A DNA stretch of 64,000 bases from Ditylenchus dipsaci (taxonomy: Eukaryota > Nematoda > Chromadorea > Rhabditida > Anguinidae). A program made the translations under genes and the position numbers. The stretch's first letter is position 1; the number at the start of each line of letters is the position of its first letter. The notes beneath the pieces were generated by a model. It was not told the origin of the DNA and searched no databases. It saw nothing but the letters and a program-made list of their open reading frames with translations. The stretch spans positions 124,001 to 188,000 of the forward strand of contig SADC01001321.1 in assembly GCA_004194705.1 (NCBI GenBank), written 5' to 3'. Shown piece by piece: positions 40,284 to 52,189 of this stretch.

Positions 40284-40944
40284 GTTGGTTCATATAAAAG
40301 TATGAAGCGTTCCAATTTTCTGTTTTTGCTTTAGAATTGCGTCAAAGTCGGAGCCGGGGAGGCAATGTTTACTTTCTAATTATGCAGGAATCACTTCCCG
40401 CTTGAGCCATGCTTTTCCTTTACACTACTGGTCTCCTTTTTCATGTCGGGGTTCGACCCCCAGCTGACACATTTTTTCATTATTTTATTTTTCTGCGATA
40501 TCTTCTTCATTTTTATGCTAATATCTTTTGAATGTTTTTATTTTACAAGTATAATTGCTTTCTTCGGCGCTACTATAGAATACCCCCCCCCCCAAGAAAA
40601 AATCCGACCTTTTAAAAATGCTGTAACTACTCTTGCAAACAACAAGTTTAGGCTTAGCCCTTAGGCTTGGGGTAGGCCAGCGTACGGAAGTTGTGACTAA
40701 TGAAGAGTTTGCGCACATTTTCCGGGGTCTGGGACATAAATTTGGGTACTTTTTACTTAAGTTTTAGAAAAAAAATTTGGGGGGGGGGGGGGGTGTGTGT
40801 GATTATTCTATAGTAGGCTCCTTTCTTCATAGAAAATTTTATGGCAATTATGGTCGATAAATATCACAATCGCCACTAACCATTCACTTTTATTAGAATT
40901 AACTATTAACCAATCCACCTACCCTACTCAGCCAGAAATTTTTT

Positions 40945-41175
40945 GGTTTAGGTATCATCCAGGTGGTTTAGGTATCATCCAAGTGTTTTGAGTGATATCC
41001 AGATGGTTTGGGTACTATCCAGGGTTTTGGGTACCATCCATGTGATTTGGGTACCGTCCAGGTGGTTTGGGTAACATCCAGGTGTTTTGGTTGATATCCA
41101 GGTGATTTGGGTGCCATGCCGGTGGTTTGGGTACCATTCAGGTGGTTTGGGTACCATCCAGATGGTTTAGGTATC
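40945..41175. repeat. 20-bp minisatellite
   Basis: About 11 copies of CCAGGTGGTTTGGGTACCAT with substitutions in several positions. Confidence 0.85.
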
Positions 41176-41570
41176 AGCAAATAGTATTTCTCCGCTTTTC
41201 GGGTAATTACCGGTAATTACCCGGGTAATTACCCGGAAAGTATTTCTCCGTAGAATTACCCAACCCTAAATTTACCGGAGGATGAATTTACCGGAGGATG
41301 AATTTACCGGAGGATGAATTTAACGGAGGATGAATTTACCGGAGGATGTATTTACCGAGGATGAATTTACCGCCGCCCGAAACTACCTACTAGTAAAGAC
41401 GAAAATTTTTATTTGTTTATTTCAAAACCGATCCACTGGCATTATGTGTTGTTCGTTTTTGACTTGTATTTTTCAGTAAGAAGTCCTCGCCCAAGATACC
41501 TTTTATGTTTATGTGAAAATAATGGGCTCAACCTTTTATTTATTCACCTCATTTCTAGTAATTCTTCTCT

Positions 41571-42837
41571 ATGGAAAAAAGAACAAAGAAATCAAACGAT
41601 TCCAACGACATTCAAGTGACTATCTTGGAGGACAGACTCTTCAAAGCCTTGAAAGAAGATGTTGACTCACTAGCAAGAGCGTTCATCAACCTCTCCGTCG
41701 TAGAATTCAGTGAATTTGTGAGACTTTTTCGTCGAAAAGAATTCGGGTTGATTTTTCTGGGTCGTCTATCTGCGTCAGAATTTACAGAGGTTTTTGTGTA
41801 CTTATTTTCCAAGCACTTTTTCAGTTAAAAATTTAGTTTCGGAAGTGCTTCTGCAGTACTGTTCTCGGTACATGCTAGTGGAGCCACCGACTGGGACAAG
41901 CCTGCCTAGCTATTACTTGAATAAGGACTATATACCCCAAGCAACAAGGATGAGCGCTGGATAAATGTTAGTTTTCCATCAATGTCGTCCTTTAAATTTT
42001 AACTCTGATCATTTCAGGAGCGTATTTTCGGTATCTATATGCTCTATTGTCTCTACTTCCTTCAGCCAGATGGACAAATTTCGCCTATTCGGCTTTCGGC
42101 CCGCAAATTGAACAGCTATACGAATTCGTGACCCAAACGCTTCTTCCTAATCAACTTTTTGAGGCGGTCTTTTGCCTGTTTCGTCTGTTCCAGGAAAATG
42201 CATTTGCTATCACACCTTTTGAAATCGAGGTCAGTTTTGTTGTTCACAGCACTTCACAGCATTTTTCAGTACAATGTCTTGCACTTCCGTCGCTATGATT
42301 TTCTCCGGCTGACGACTCGAATGCCGAAGGGATTGATGAGGTCGAAGACGGGTCATCTGATTTCCTGCGCCTGAAAGCCCTCTGCAGAGATGAAACACTC
42401 GGGGCAAGTTTTTTCTCTACTTACCTGTATTGAGTCTTGTTATGTACGGGGTGGCCCGAAAACATTCGGAAAATATTAAAAATTTTGCGAAGATAGGTCT
42501 TGCACCATCGATTTAATTTTGGAAATTAATTAAATGAAACTTTTTTACAGCATGCGCAAGTATTCACTCAATGTACTCCAATTTACGGTCCGGGATCTGT
42601 GCTGAACACAGTGACAGAGAAGAAATTCAAAGCCTCATTCATCTGGAAATCGTTGATTTGCCAGCCTGTGCCAGGGATTTACTGTCCAAAGCCGAAGCTG
42701 ACTACCAGGAGGAAATCAAGAAGAAACAGCAGATGAAGAGTGAAGGAAAGCAAAGAGGTGTGAAACAATCTCGTATGTCGCAGTTGAAAGAAGAGGCTTT
42801 TGAATCATTTAGTGTTCCCAAATATCGTAGAGTGTAG
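41571..42837 (+). CDS. SNAPC1: snRNA-activating protein complex subunit 1
   Basis: SNAPC1 (SNAP43/PTFgamma) is part of the complex that binds the proximal sequence element of snRNA promoters for RNA polymerases II and III. From ATG 41571 the first exon contains FSEFVRLFRRKEFGLIFLGR and ASEFTEVF, a strong match to the family N-terminus. Exon 42018-42229 gives ERIFGIYMLYCLYFLQPDGQ and, after a frame change, TLLPNQLFEAVFCLFRLFQE then NAFAITPFEIE. Exon 42270-42407 gives YNVLHFRRYDFLR. The last exon 42551-42837 gives EIVDLPACARDLLSKAEADY, then a Lys-rich tail ending KYRRV. The middle part (about 41790-41967) has an unclear splice pattern, and three single-base frame changes are needed. It lies head-to-tail with the RUFY-like gene, about 150 bases upstream. 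Confidence 0.85.
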
Positions 42838-42869
42838 TTCATTTGTGCTGTTTGTTTTGTCGTTAATGA

Positions 42870-42875
42870 AATAAA
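42870..42875 (+). terminator. poly(A) signal of SNAPC1
   Basis: AATAAA 33 bases after the stop codon. Confidence 0.65.
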
Positions 42876-42990
42876 GGCATTGGAAGGCTTATTTTAATTA
42901 GTGTAAGTCTTTCTGGTCTTCCTACGGCAATCTCTTTTATATCACAATTGACTTATTTCATAACTCATTTCTGATGTTAAGCTTTGCATC

Positions 42991-45900
42991 ATGAATGTGC
43001 TTAGCTTTGTACCTAACCTGGTTGGTGGCGGACTCGATGACCACAAATGTGTGTCCAAGCGTTCTCAGCGCATTCATAGAGGTATACTGGTCAATAATTT
43101 TAATTTAATTGGGTTGAGGAATACTTTCATAGCTTGTCTAAGGGTATTTTTGATGCAGTTTATCAGTTTGAATAGAGGTTAACCATTTAAAAGCACCATT
43201 TTTAAAACTCTTTCTTAAACATTTTTTCCGAGACGAAACTCAAAAATTCTGGCCTAGCACAGGCGAATGACCGATGAACGTTAATTAGAAACAATAGTTC
43301 GTAAAAGACTTTTTCGAGGATGAGAACAATTTCCGACCAAAACTTAACCTGCTGGACCGGTACCCAGGGCTGTCTGACCTACATGTCAGTACTTTTATTT
43401 TTCAAACATTTCTTTTATTTGTTTCAGCATCTTATGATAAAATTTAGAAAACGAAAGAGCTAACCTGCTGTCAATAACCCATCTTGTACTCAACTCTTTT
43501 CTGGATGATGCTATAAGGGGCAATAGGATCGTGGAGGCAGAGACCAGAGAAATTTCTGATCTTTTAGTGAGTATTGTTTATAAGCAAATTTGCTTGATAG
43601 TTATTTGAAAAACACAATTTACTTTTTCAAGGTAATGATAGAGAAAATATTGTGGCATGGTTTCCGAAATCCAAGTAACTTCATTGTAAACTTTAATCAG
43701 ATGACCACAGCAAATCACTTTTTCCAGCGATTCTGAGCCTTAGAAAACCCGAAACCGAAATATGGACCTTAATAGGAGAAGTGGGCAAGCGCCGCAGCCA
43801 GCAAGACATGGCCGATTCATGGAATAGTATTAGCGAACTAACCAACCTAAGGTGTATGCACTCCGGTTTTAACCTTGATCAATCCTCTGTTTCAGTACAT
43901 GCATCTCGAAATTTCGGGCTTTTTGGAAACTGTCCATCACTCAGAAGAAGCTGGCTGACTATTTCCAAGCAATTGTAGATTCTGACTTAGTGTGGTTAGA
44001 TTTTCCAGGCAAGGTTTTTTGATAATATTTAGTATGCCCCATTTTCAGTGACTTCTATGAGCCATGGGCCTTGTTGAGAAGCGACAAGTGTTCCTTGCTA
44101 GGAGGCGCATTCCTCGCCCTTGGGGTCTTTGACTGCAATTTATTGATGGAATTCGACCAATTGCAGGTTGTTTATACTCCTTTATTATTTTAAGTTGGAT
44201 TTGCTTTCAGGAGCAAGTTTGTAGCTTTGACATTTCTCCCTATCTAAAGTTACCCACTTTGTTGGGTCATCTACCTCAATGGTGCAAGGACTACGCTAAA
44301 GAAGAAGCTCAGTCTGACCTTAAAATAATTCTGGACCAAAAGCAGTATTTGGAGGAGAGGAATAGACAATTGAGGTCAATTAATTAATACTTTTTAGGGT
44401 CGTGTATTCCACTCTATAATGTGGCAAAGGATGAATTAATCCGTTTTAAATTAGACCAACTTAAAAGTAAGCCAATGTGAGAAAGGGTAAAAATTGAAAA
44501 AATCCGAATTGCTGTTCTTGTGCTTGAATTTATCTAGTATATAATATCAAAATAAGATTTCCGATTAGTCTCTCCGTGGTTCCGTCCTCAACCATAATAG
44601 ACATCGAGTTAGATGATCCAAACCACAGGATAGACCAATCAAACATTGAGTTTAGCGCTCAAAGAACAGTTAAATGAAAATAAAAATCGCCAGGAAAAGA
44701 AGTTATCATTGCTTGAAATCAGACAATTCTTGCCATATACCATATTTTAGAGAAAGATACAGTGTCATAACTAAAAACTTTCAGTGAGACCATAGAACAC
44801 CTCAAAAAAAGTTGGATGTGAATTTGCAAAGCAATGGCAACAATTCCAGTGCGGTATGTAAAATCACTTATTATCTTATTCTTTGTCAACCCAATTTGTC
44901 AATTTAGTCGCTTGAGTCGGAGGACAAATCCCTGATATTCACACAAAGACTGGGAGATCTAGAACGAGAGAGAGAAATCCTGCAGGCCAGGCTAGCTGAG
45001 CGAGACGATGCAGTGCGCCTGAGTCAACAACAACTAAGTGACACAAACACTTGAATGAGGATCTGTATGAGAAGTTGCGAGCAGCCGAAGGGCTCAACAA
45101 GCGTCTACAAAGAGACTTACACTCCCTCAGGGACTCCCATGCTCATGTACGTCTCCTGTTTATGAGACTTTATTACAATATTTGCCTAAAAAGGGAATTG
45201 CTACGATTGAATTGCCTACGATTCTGAATAATGGATTTTGACCAATTTTTCATGTTTCTCATACCTGAATACCCATAGAAACCTATTTTAGGGCGCAGCT
45301 GGCCATTTACCGGAGAAATGGGTCGTAGCCTTTTGTCCCTTTTTTTGAATTCGCGCTTTTTGTTTATTTATTCAGCTGTTTGGGTTGCACATTTGATCCC
45401 ATTGTAACGTTCGCTTTAGTTAAAAAAAGAGGAAAAAAATATGCTCCGAATAGCTAAGAATTTAAAACAGCGGTAAAAGGAGACAAAGGTACTTAGGCTG
45501 AAAAATTAGTTCCATCATTTTGATCAAAACTTTGGATTTAGACGATCTAAAAACGCGTTTTTATAATGTTTTCAGGACGAGAAACACGCATAAGTGGTCA
45601 AAACCAGCTGTGGGCATCGGCCGAGGAGCAAAAGTTTTGGCAGCCATAGTCGGGCGTCAATTAAAAAAAAATTCCGGTGATCAGTCCGACATAAGCTAAA
45701 AAAAATTCCGAACCGGGCACTGAAAAATGGAGCCGTGCCCAGTTAATTGAAAAACAAATTTTGAAGTCACTCCACAATTCTGTGCTTAAGTCCTTTTCTA
45801 GCTAGCATTTTGAGATAGCATTTAAAATTTCCTTTCAGGAGATGTTAGAACTGAATCGGTCGCTGGAGTCTTTTCGCCGCTACCGCACAGCTTCAGAGCA

Positions 45901-48855
45901 GGAAGAAGTAGAGAATGAGAGCAGCAGCAGTGGAGAAGACCCTGGAGCAGTTCTCAGGGACGAACTAGCCAACAAAACACAGCAATACATGGAGATGATG
46001 ACCATACTCAACGACAAACAACAGGATTTAAGCAAGGAAGTGGAAAACTGCAGTAGGTTGGAGCGTCGGTGCAGTGACTTGGAGAAGAGGGTGCTCAGGA
46101 TGGCTGCTCTCGAGCAAGTTGGTTTTTGGAGCTTGGGCTTTTTTTTCATCACCTAATTAGATAAATTTTTAAGGAACTAGCGGAAATGACTACCAAATAC
46201 GCCAAAACCATGGAACAACTGTCAAGCTGTCAACAAGCTTTGGAAGAACTGGGTGGACACCTTTCAGAGTAGGTTTCATGATAAAAATTTTATTGGAAAA
46301 AAATATCGACTAAAAGTCATTGGGGGGGGGGGGTTTTGGTTAAAACCGAGTAGCGCCAACTTTTTTATAGTTGACCGTTGTAAAAAAATTAAAAAAACCT
46401 ACTTACTCAGGAGAACGCCCGTCTGGCCCGATTCAGAGGGCAATTACCCTATTTTTGAGAATTTCAAATCCCATCAAAACGACCCGAAAATTCAGAATTC
46501 CTGTTATTTTCGGATGCCCAAAAATCTTGAAATTACAAATCAAAAATGTTCAAAAAAGTTTGTTAATCAAAAAAATCCCAACCTTTGAAGTTCTAGTCAA
46601 AAATAAGGGAGCAGGCTCTATTAGAGAGGGGTGTTCTATTAGAGGAAATACGGTATATTTACCAAAGGTAACAGGCGAAATATTTCCAAAAATCAAAGTT
46701 GACATGAGTAGCTTGTACAGTCAAGTCTCGATTTAACGAACCCCTGGGGACCGCAAAAAATGTTCGTTAAATCGAAGGTTTCGTTAAATCGAGAGCTTAT
46801 TTTAGTCATTTTATTTAATCGGTGGCCAAATAGCCACCAAAAAGGTTCGTTAAATCAAGAGTTTCGTTAAATCGGGGTTTCGTTAAATCGAGACTTGACT
46901 GTAGTGGGCCAGGTTAACGGAACTAAACTGTATTGATAAAAAACCGAAAAGTTAAGGTGGGCCTATTATGGTCCCTCAATCCTGAAAAATTGTGCAATCA
47001 AAAAATTATAGTTGAAAGTTTGACTAGCTCTAGTTGTTTAGGTCGAAGCTGAAAATTATAGAGCTGCGAGAGGAAATCCAGCCATTGAACGAGGCAGCTT
47101 GGGTCAAAGATGCGGATGTGAAAGACTGTAAACTGTGTGAGTCACCCTTCTCAGTCACTCAAAGAAGGCACCACTGCAGGTTAAAATTCATTTATTTGCT
47201 TCATAATTGAATAAGATAAATGTTCAGGAACTGCGGATGCATATTTTGCCACAATTGCAGCGCTGCCCGAGTCAAACTACCCTCCAGTGCTAAACCAGTT
47301 CGGGTGAGAACTTGTTAACACTCCAATGGTCAAACGTGATACAGTCGAACCTCTCTATAGTGTACACTCTCCATAGTGTACACCTCTCTATAGTGTACAC
47401 CTGGGCTCGGTCCCTTGGGTGTACACTATAGAGAGGTTCGACTGTATTTATATATACTAGTATTTTCAGTTCTAAAAATGTCCGACAAAAAGTCTCGCTA
47501 GAGCCCTTTGAAAATTTATAAATTTCAATTTTTTTGTCTTGACCCGAAAGTTAAGAAAGACCTGCCATAACTTTTTATGATTTCATATTTTTTTGAATTT
47601 TTGAAGGTATCCTGTAGAAGAAACGCAGGCTATCTTGTGATTGATTTTTTGCCTGTGTTTCATGAATACAGTCAAACCTCGATTTAACGACCCCCACCTC
47701 AAGTTCGTCCCACATAGGGTCCGACACTTTTTTAACCCCATTTTCAAAATATTTTATCGATCCTTTTTTGACAGTCTGGTCCAAAATATCTAAAGGATTC
47801 CGATTTGGCCGATCGTTTTTCAGAAATCTAGAGTTTTCGCTATTAAATTATCAAAACCTCGATTTAACGACCTCTAATTTTACAACCCCCTCTAAAAAAA
47901 CGACCCTCTAATAAATCGAGGTTTTGATTTTTTAAATGCAAAACTATTTAGTTTTTAAAAAACGATCGGCAAAATCGGAATCCTTACGATATTTGCGACC
48001 AGACTGTCAAAACAGAACCGATAAATATTTTGAAAATGGGTTAAAAAAAGTGTCGGACCCTAGATGGGAACGAACTTGAGGTGGGGGTCGTTAAATCGAG
48101 GTTTGACTTCCACAAAACAGCAAAAACTATAATGTCAGTCTCTGTTGAGGACTGATCTTCAAATGGCTGTAACTTTTTTTACACTAAACAGACTGAGAAA
48201 AAATAGAATCTTTTTTTGTAGGGGAATTCACGAAGTTTTTTAATCTGCAATAATAATAACAAAAATATTTGTTTATAAAAAGTTATGGCCTATGTAAGAT
48301 AAGTCATCTTTTGGAGCTATAGTCTGCGTTTTGGTAGTTCTAATTGTCAAATCGAATTATGCACAATTATCCACAAATTATGCACTCAACCACCAAGACA
48401 CAAATTAGTTAGTCGGACGTGAAACTTACCCACTTCCTTGAAGGGGGGGGGTGGATGGAATCCATTTAGGTTTGAAAAGTGGCTTCCATGGCGCAGTGCG
48501 TAAGTACTCGCGTTTTTTGGCCCAAAATTGGTGTTTTTTTAGTGTTGCAGGTTTGGGTCTCTGATTCCAAATCTGGCGTCAAAAAGTCTAATTACCTCTA
48601 AACTGGCCAAACAAGCCAAAAAAATAGTGTGCCACTACGTGGGATTGAACCTGCAACACCAAAACAACACCATTTTGGGCCAAAAAACGCAAACGCTTAC
48701 GCACTGCGCCATGGAAGCCACTTTTTCAAACCTAAATGGCTCCCCCCTTTTAATAACGACGTAACTACAAAATTAAACTTTTGATAATTTAGGTGTGTCT
48801 TCAATGCTATGAAGTTTTGTCCAGCCGCAACAGGACTGACTCCACTTCCAGCTAA
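42991..48855 (+). CDS. RUFY: RUN and FYVE domain-containing protein
   Basis: RUFY proteins are endosomal Rab effectors: RUN domain, long coiled coil, then a C-terminal FYVE finger binding PI3P. Exons, approximately: 42991-43081 (uncertain first exon), 43448-43566 (ERANLLSITHLVLNSFLDDA), 43632-43673, 43728-43851, 43896-44013 (SKFRAFWKLSITQKKLADYF), 44049-44166 (FYEPWALLRSDKCSLLGGAF), 44211-44374 (SFDISPYLKLP), then coiled-coil exons 44785-44853, 44908-45146, 45839-46117 and 46174-46268. FYVE exons are 47042-47179, 47228-47303 and 48793-48855. The FYVE finger is complete: WVKDADVKDCKLC, RRHHCRNCGCIFCHNC, PVRVCLQCYEVL, with the WxxD, RRHHCR and RVC signatures. One frame change lies near 45053 and one phase mismatch at 44013/44049. 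The last intron (1.5 kb) holds two pogo-like elements and a tRNA-like palindrome; other large introns hold G-runs and MITEs. Confidence 0.88.
43082..43447 (+). other. probable first intron of the RUFY-like gene
   Basis: No repeat or frame recognised. A stretch near 43300-43390 is open for about 25 codons but has no match I can name. Confidence 0.35.
45147..45838 (+). other. RUFY intron with no recognised element
   Basis: AT-rich intron; no inverted repeat with a TSD was found. Confidence 0.35.
46718..46901. mobile_element. pogo/Tigger-like MITE
   Basis: CAGTCAAGTCTCGATTTAAC and its complement GTTAAATCGAGACTTGACTG between TA dinucleotides, with repeated TTCGTTAAATCGA words inside. Confidence 0.85.
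47342..47444. mobile_element. pogo/Tigger-like MITE, 103 bp
   Basis: CAGTCGAACCTCTCTATAGT and its exact complement, TA on both sides; GTGTACAC words inside. Confidence 0.85.
47669..48109. mobile_element. pogo/Tigger-like palindromic element
   Basis: CAGTCAAACCTCGATTTAAC at the left; TTAAATCGAGGTTTGACTT at the right, where the last bases are degraded. Inner arms share GGGTCCGACAC and GATCGTTTTT/AAAACGATCG. Confidence 0.75.
48480..48725. repeat. tRNA-like palindrome
   Basis: Each arm, read inward, starts GTGGCTTCCATGGCGCAGTG with an A-box-like TGGCGCAGTGCG. The minus-strand copy also carries a B-box-like GGTTCAATCCC 3' part. The two tRNA-like units are head to head in the last RUFY intron. 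The variable region is too long for a normal tRNA. Confidence 0.6.
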
Positions 48856-49702
48856 ATTATTGCAAAAAGCAATGAAATCGTCTTTAGGTCAACAATAACA
48901 TATCAATTTTTGTTATGTATAGTAAAAGTATAAGTCACAGTCAATCTAAACCCCTTTACAGGGTGTCCCAAGTATTCGAGCCTATTTGAAATACCTAGAA
49001 CTTTTTTTAGAGCTCCAAAAAAAACAAATTGTGACTCATTCGACAGCCCCGAATTTGCGGCTCAATTTGACACCAAAAGAAAATTTGATTAAACCTTAGT
49101 GCTGAGATATGCTAATTGAATCAATTTGATTCAATCAAACTCGACATTTTTAAAATCCAAAATTCAAAGCAAAATTCATGTTTTTTAGTTTAATTTTTAA
49201 CGGGTATCTTTTTCAAAAGGCCATCTATTAGTCGCCCACCCTCGCTTTTTTGACTAGGATTTCAGAGTTAGGGCCATTTTTGATTTACAATTTCACAATT
49301 GTTGAGAGGTTGTAAATAAATCGCCCATGGGCGATTAATACGGCATATACGGTATCTCAACACTTTCACGATCAAAAAAGTTCTGTGAAGTAGGTTTTGT
49401 AGCTCTTGGTCCACATAGTGCTAAAACGCTTTTAATGACACGCAATCCTTCGAAATTTGGACTACTACGCTCTGTATGTTGCTAAGATGTCATGTTTGAT
49501 TTATTTAAATAAGCATATCTCAGCACTTAATTTCAATAAAATGTTTCTTTGGTGTCAAATGAAACCGCAGATTCAGGGCTGTCGAAGAAGCTATAATTTG
49601 TTTGTTTTGAGTTTAAAAAAATTCTGAGCGTTTCAAATCGGTTGGAATACATGCGGCACCCTGTATTATATAAAAAAGGCGACCTTTATTGGAAGAGCCC
49701 TG

Positions 49703-50105
49703 CTCCGTGAAAAAACTGAGGTAGGCGGGGATCCGGAATTTCCGGATTTTAACTGCGGCGAAAATCCGGAATTTCGGAATTCGAAAATTGAAAGTTTTCA
49801 TATACGTTTTGGAATAAAGACAGGATAAAACAACAAGGCTGTCTAACAAAGCAATCAAATGAGACAACTATAATTTACGCTAAAGCAGATATGCAAAATA
49901 AATAAGCTAGAGACACATAAAACATCAAATATTATTTTTTGAATAAATGATTTCGCGGCGAAAATCCCATAATTCTGGATTTTCGCCGCGATTAAAATCC
50001 AAAATTTCGGATTTTCGCCGCGGTTAAAATCCGGAAATTCCGGATTTTCGCGGCGGTTAGAATCCGTAAATTCCGGATTTCCGCCTACCTCCGTACAAAC
50101 TGAGG
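49703..50105. mobile_element. foldback with AATCCGGAATTTCCGG words
   Basis: Ends GAGGTAGGCGGGGATCCGG and its diverged complement. Words TTTTCGCCGCGGTTAAAATC fill both arms. Direct similarity of the flanks (TCCGTGAAAAAACTGA and TCCGTACAAACTGA) may be a long or imperfect target duplication. Confidence 0.55.
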
Positions 50106-50109
50106 TGGT

Positions 50110-51090
50110 AAACCAGGCATCATTGCAATTTTAACATGAAACCAAAAACTTTTTGGGTCGCCTTATCTTTCAGAATTAATATGGTAAAAAGTTAATTGCT
50201 GGAGATGGTTATTTGAATAATACTCTTTTATTTGGTTGTTACTTATAATTATTAAACCAAAGATAAAATGATATTTAGTCTTTTTAAATTTTGGTTGTGT
50301 GTGCAAATTTTGATTTAATTTAAAACAAATAAAGATTTGTCAAAAAGTTATTAAACATAAAAATGTGAATGCTAGTGCCGTATACCACCTCCTTCCTCCA
50401 AACCTAGTGCAGTATCTACCCTCCATCAGTTTTGAGGGTAACCAAAACTACCGTTTTTCATAAAAAAAAGTTTTGCAAAAAGCTTTTTTAATGTTGGTCA
50501 GGCCCTAAGCCTACGGGCCTCAGTCTAAGTGAATCAAGTAAATGGATTTTTTTGGATTTGTTAAAGGGCGGGGGGGGGGTTTGAAATCGGCTAAGGATAT
50601 AGTCTCGACCATACTTGCATGCTTGCCGAAAATAAAAAAAGCGCCAACGCCAGCACGCTTCATTTTTTTTGCGGTCGGTGCCTCCACGAAAAGGTTAACT
50701 CAAGTTTTGTGTTTCTTAATTGCAGTTTTAGACCCATATTTTGTCGACAACACAATGTTGCGATGTTAAACGAATTTGTGCATAATTAAAAGTTGCGTTA
50801 GCATCATCGATATCGAAATTGTTTCGAAAATTCTCTAAAAATCGAAATGTAATGCAGAACTAATCAACCTTTTTTAATGGGGGTTTCCTTTTTCCATTAG
50901 ATTTTTAGGGTGTTTTTTAAAATTATTTTTGAATGAATTTCGAAATTTTGGTGTTGATTTTGCTAATCCAACTTTTAATTCTGCACAAGTTTGTCTGACA
51001 TCGCAGCACCAAGTTGTCGACAAAATATGGGTCTTGAACCACATTTAAGAAACACAAAACTTGGATTAATCTTTTTTTGTCGAAACCATA
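50110..51090. other. no gene seen
   Basis: AT-rich with a G-run at 50569-50580. The inverted pair at about 50580-50770 and 50995-51245 (CTAAGGATATAGTCTCGACC / GGTCGAGACTATCTCCTTA, and AACACAAAACTTG) marks a larger palindrome around the GCGGC array. Confidence 0.4.
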
Positions 51091-51097
51091 CTTTCAC

Positions 51098-51230
51098 GAG
51101 CGGCGGAAGCGGCGGCGAGCGGCGCCGCTTGCCGCTCTTTTTCGACCCGCCACTGCTGCGCCGCTTTTCCGCGCTGCCGCTGGTTTTTATTTTTTGCTTC
51201 CGCTCGCCGCTGCTATTTTTGGCCGTTCAA
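51098..51230. repeat. GCGGCGAGCGGC word array
   Basis: Dense repeats of GAGCGGC/GCCGCT in AT-rich surroundings, like the arrays at 33338-33545. It forms one arm of a 50580-51250 palindrome whose other arm holds only a remnant (AAAGCGCCAACGCCAGCACG). Confidence 0.55.
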
Positions 51231-51593
51231 GTATGGTCGAGACTATCTCCTTAACAGCTTTCACCCTCCTTTTAAATATTGGTTCGCTTGAAATTTCCTG
51301 ACTTTTTTCTACAAGTCACACGTTTCGGGGCGTAATCGTTTTGCCAATGAAATTTTCGCCAATAAGGTCTTTTCGCAATGGCATCTTTTCGCCAATAAAA
51401 CCATTTCGCCAGCGGCATCTTTTGGCCAATAGACTATTTTCGAGTATTCTCTTCATTTCTTTGGCAAATAAGTATAAGACGTGTAAGACAAGTGTAAATG
51501 TGATTTAAATTAAATCATTTAATTCTTTAAATGGGGTACACATCCAATAGCGAATAGATGATTTCTCAGGTTCGACTCCCAGTGGGTGGATAC

Positions 51594-52181
51594 CAGTGTT
51601 TACTGAGCTCACTCCGATTGAGAATCTCACTCACTTTCACTCACAAGGTTTTTTTTCAATTCTCACCCTCACTCACTGACTGTGAGGACAAAAAAGTTAT
51701 TCTCACTCTCACTCACAGGCCAGATCAGATTTTGGCTTACCGTATTTCCTCTAATAAGCGCCCACCCTAACTTTGAGGACCTCTGCCTCAGCGCAGAGCA
51801 AATATTTTGCTAATCTGTTTTTTTGCGTTTTCTTAACTATTAAGAGCTCTACTGATTCTGCGATTTAGATTTTGATTGAGCACTCAAAGTTTTCGAGCTC
51901 GACCCCAAAATTTTCAGATTTTCAGGGATTTGAAAAATAAGCGCCCATGGGCTCTTATTAGAAGAAATACGGTAATTCTCACTAAGATTCTTTCTTTCAG
52001 TGATAATCTCACTGTTAGTCAGATTCTCACTAAGAATAAAAACTGTTTTTTTATTCTCACTCTCACTCACAAGTTGTGAGGACGAAAAAAATTCTCACTT
52101 TCACTCACAGGCTCTGAGGACAAATGTCATTCTCACTCACCCTGACTCACAGGCCCAAAAAATGTCTTCAGCAAAACAATG
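51594..52181. mobile_element. hAT-like element with CTCACTCAC words, 8-bp TSD
   Basis: CAGTGTTTACTGAG at the left and CTTCAGCAAAACAATG at the right, flanked by identical GTGGATAC (51586-51593, 52182-52189). Arms are arrays of TCTCACTCACT and TGTGAGGACAAA words. A CCGTATT MITE (51739-51973) is inserted inside between TA sites. Confidence 0.85.
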
Positions 52182-52189
52182 GTGGATAC

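Larger units (their letters stand above)
39353..41378. mobile_element. foldback with GGTAAATTCATCCTCC arrays enclosing a BED finger
   Basis: The left array of GGTAAATTCATCCTCC starts at GGCTCTAGG; the right array (41264-41370) is the inverted word GAGGATGAATTTACCGG. Direct repeat GAAACTACC at 39344-39352 and 41379-41387 is the likely 8-9-bp TSD. The interior includes a CAAGCC palindrome, a BED-finger fragment, a G-run and a 20-bp minisatellite. Confidence 0.7.
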
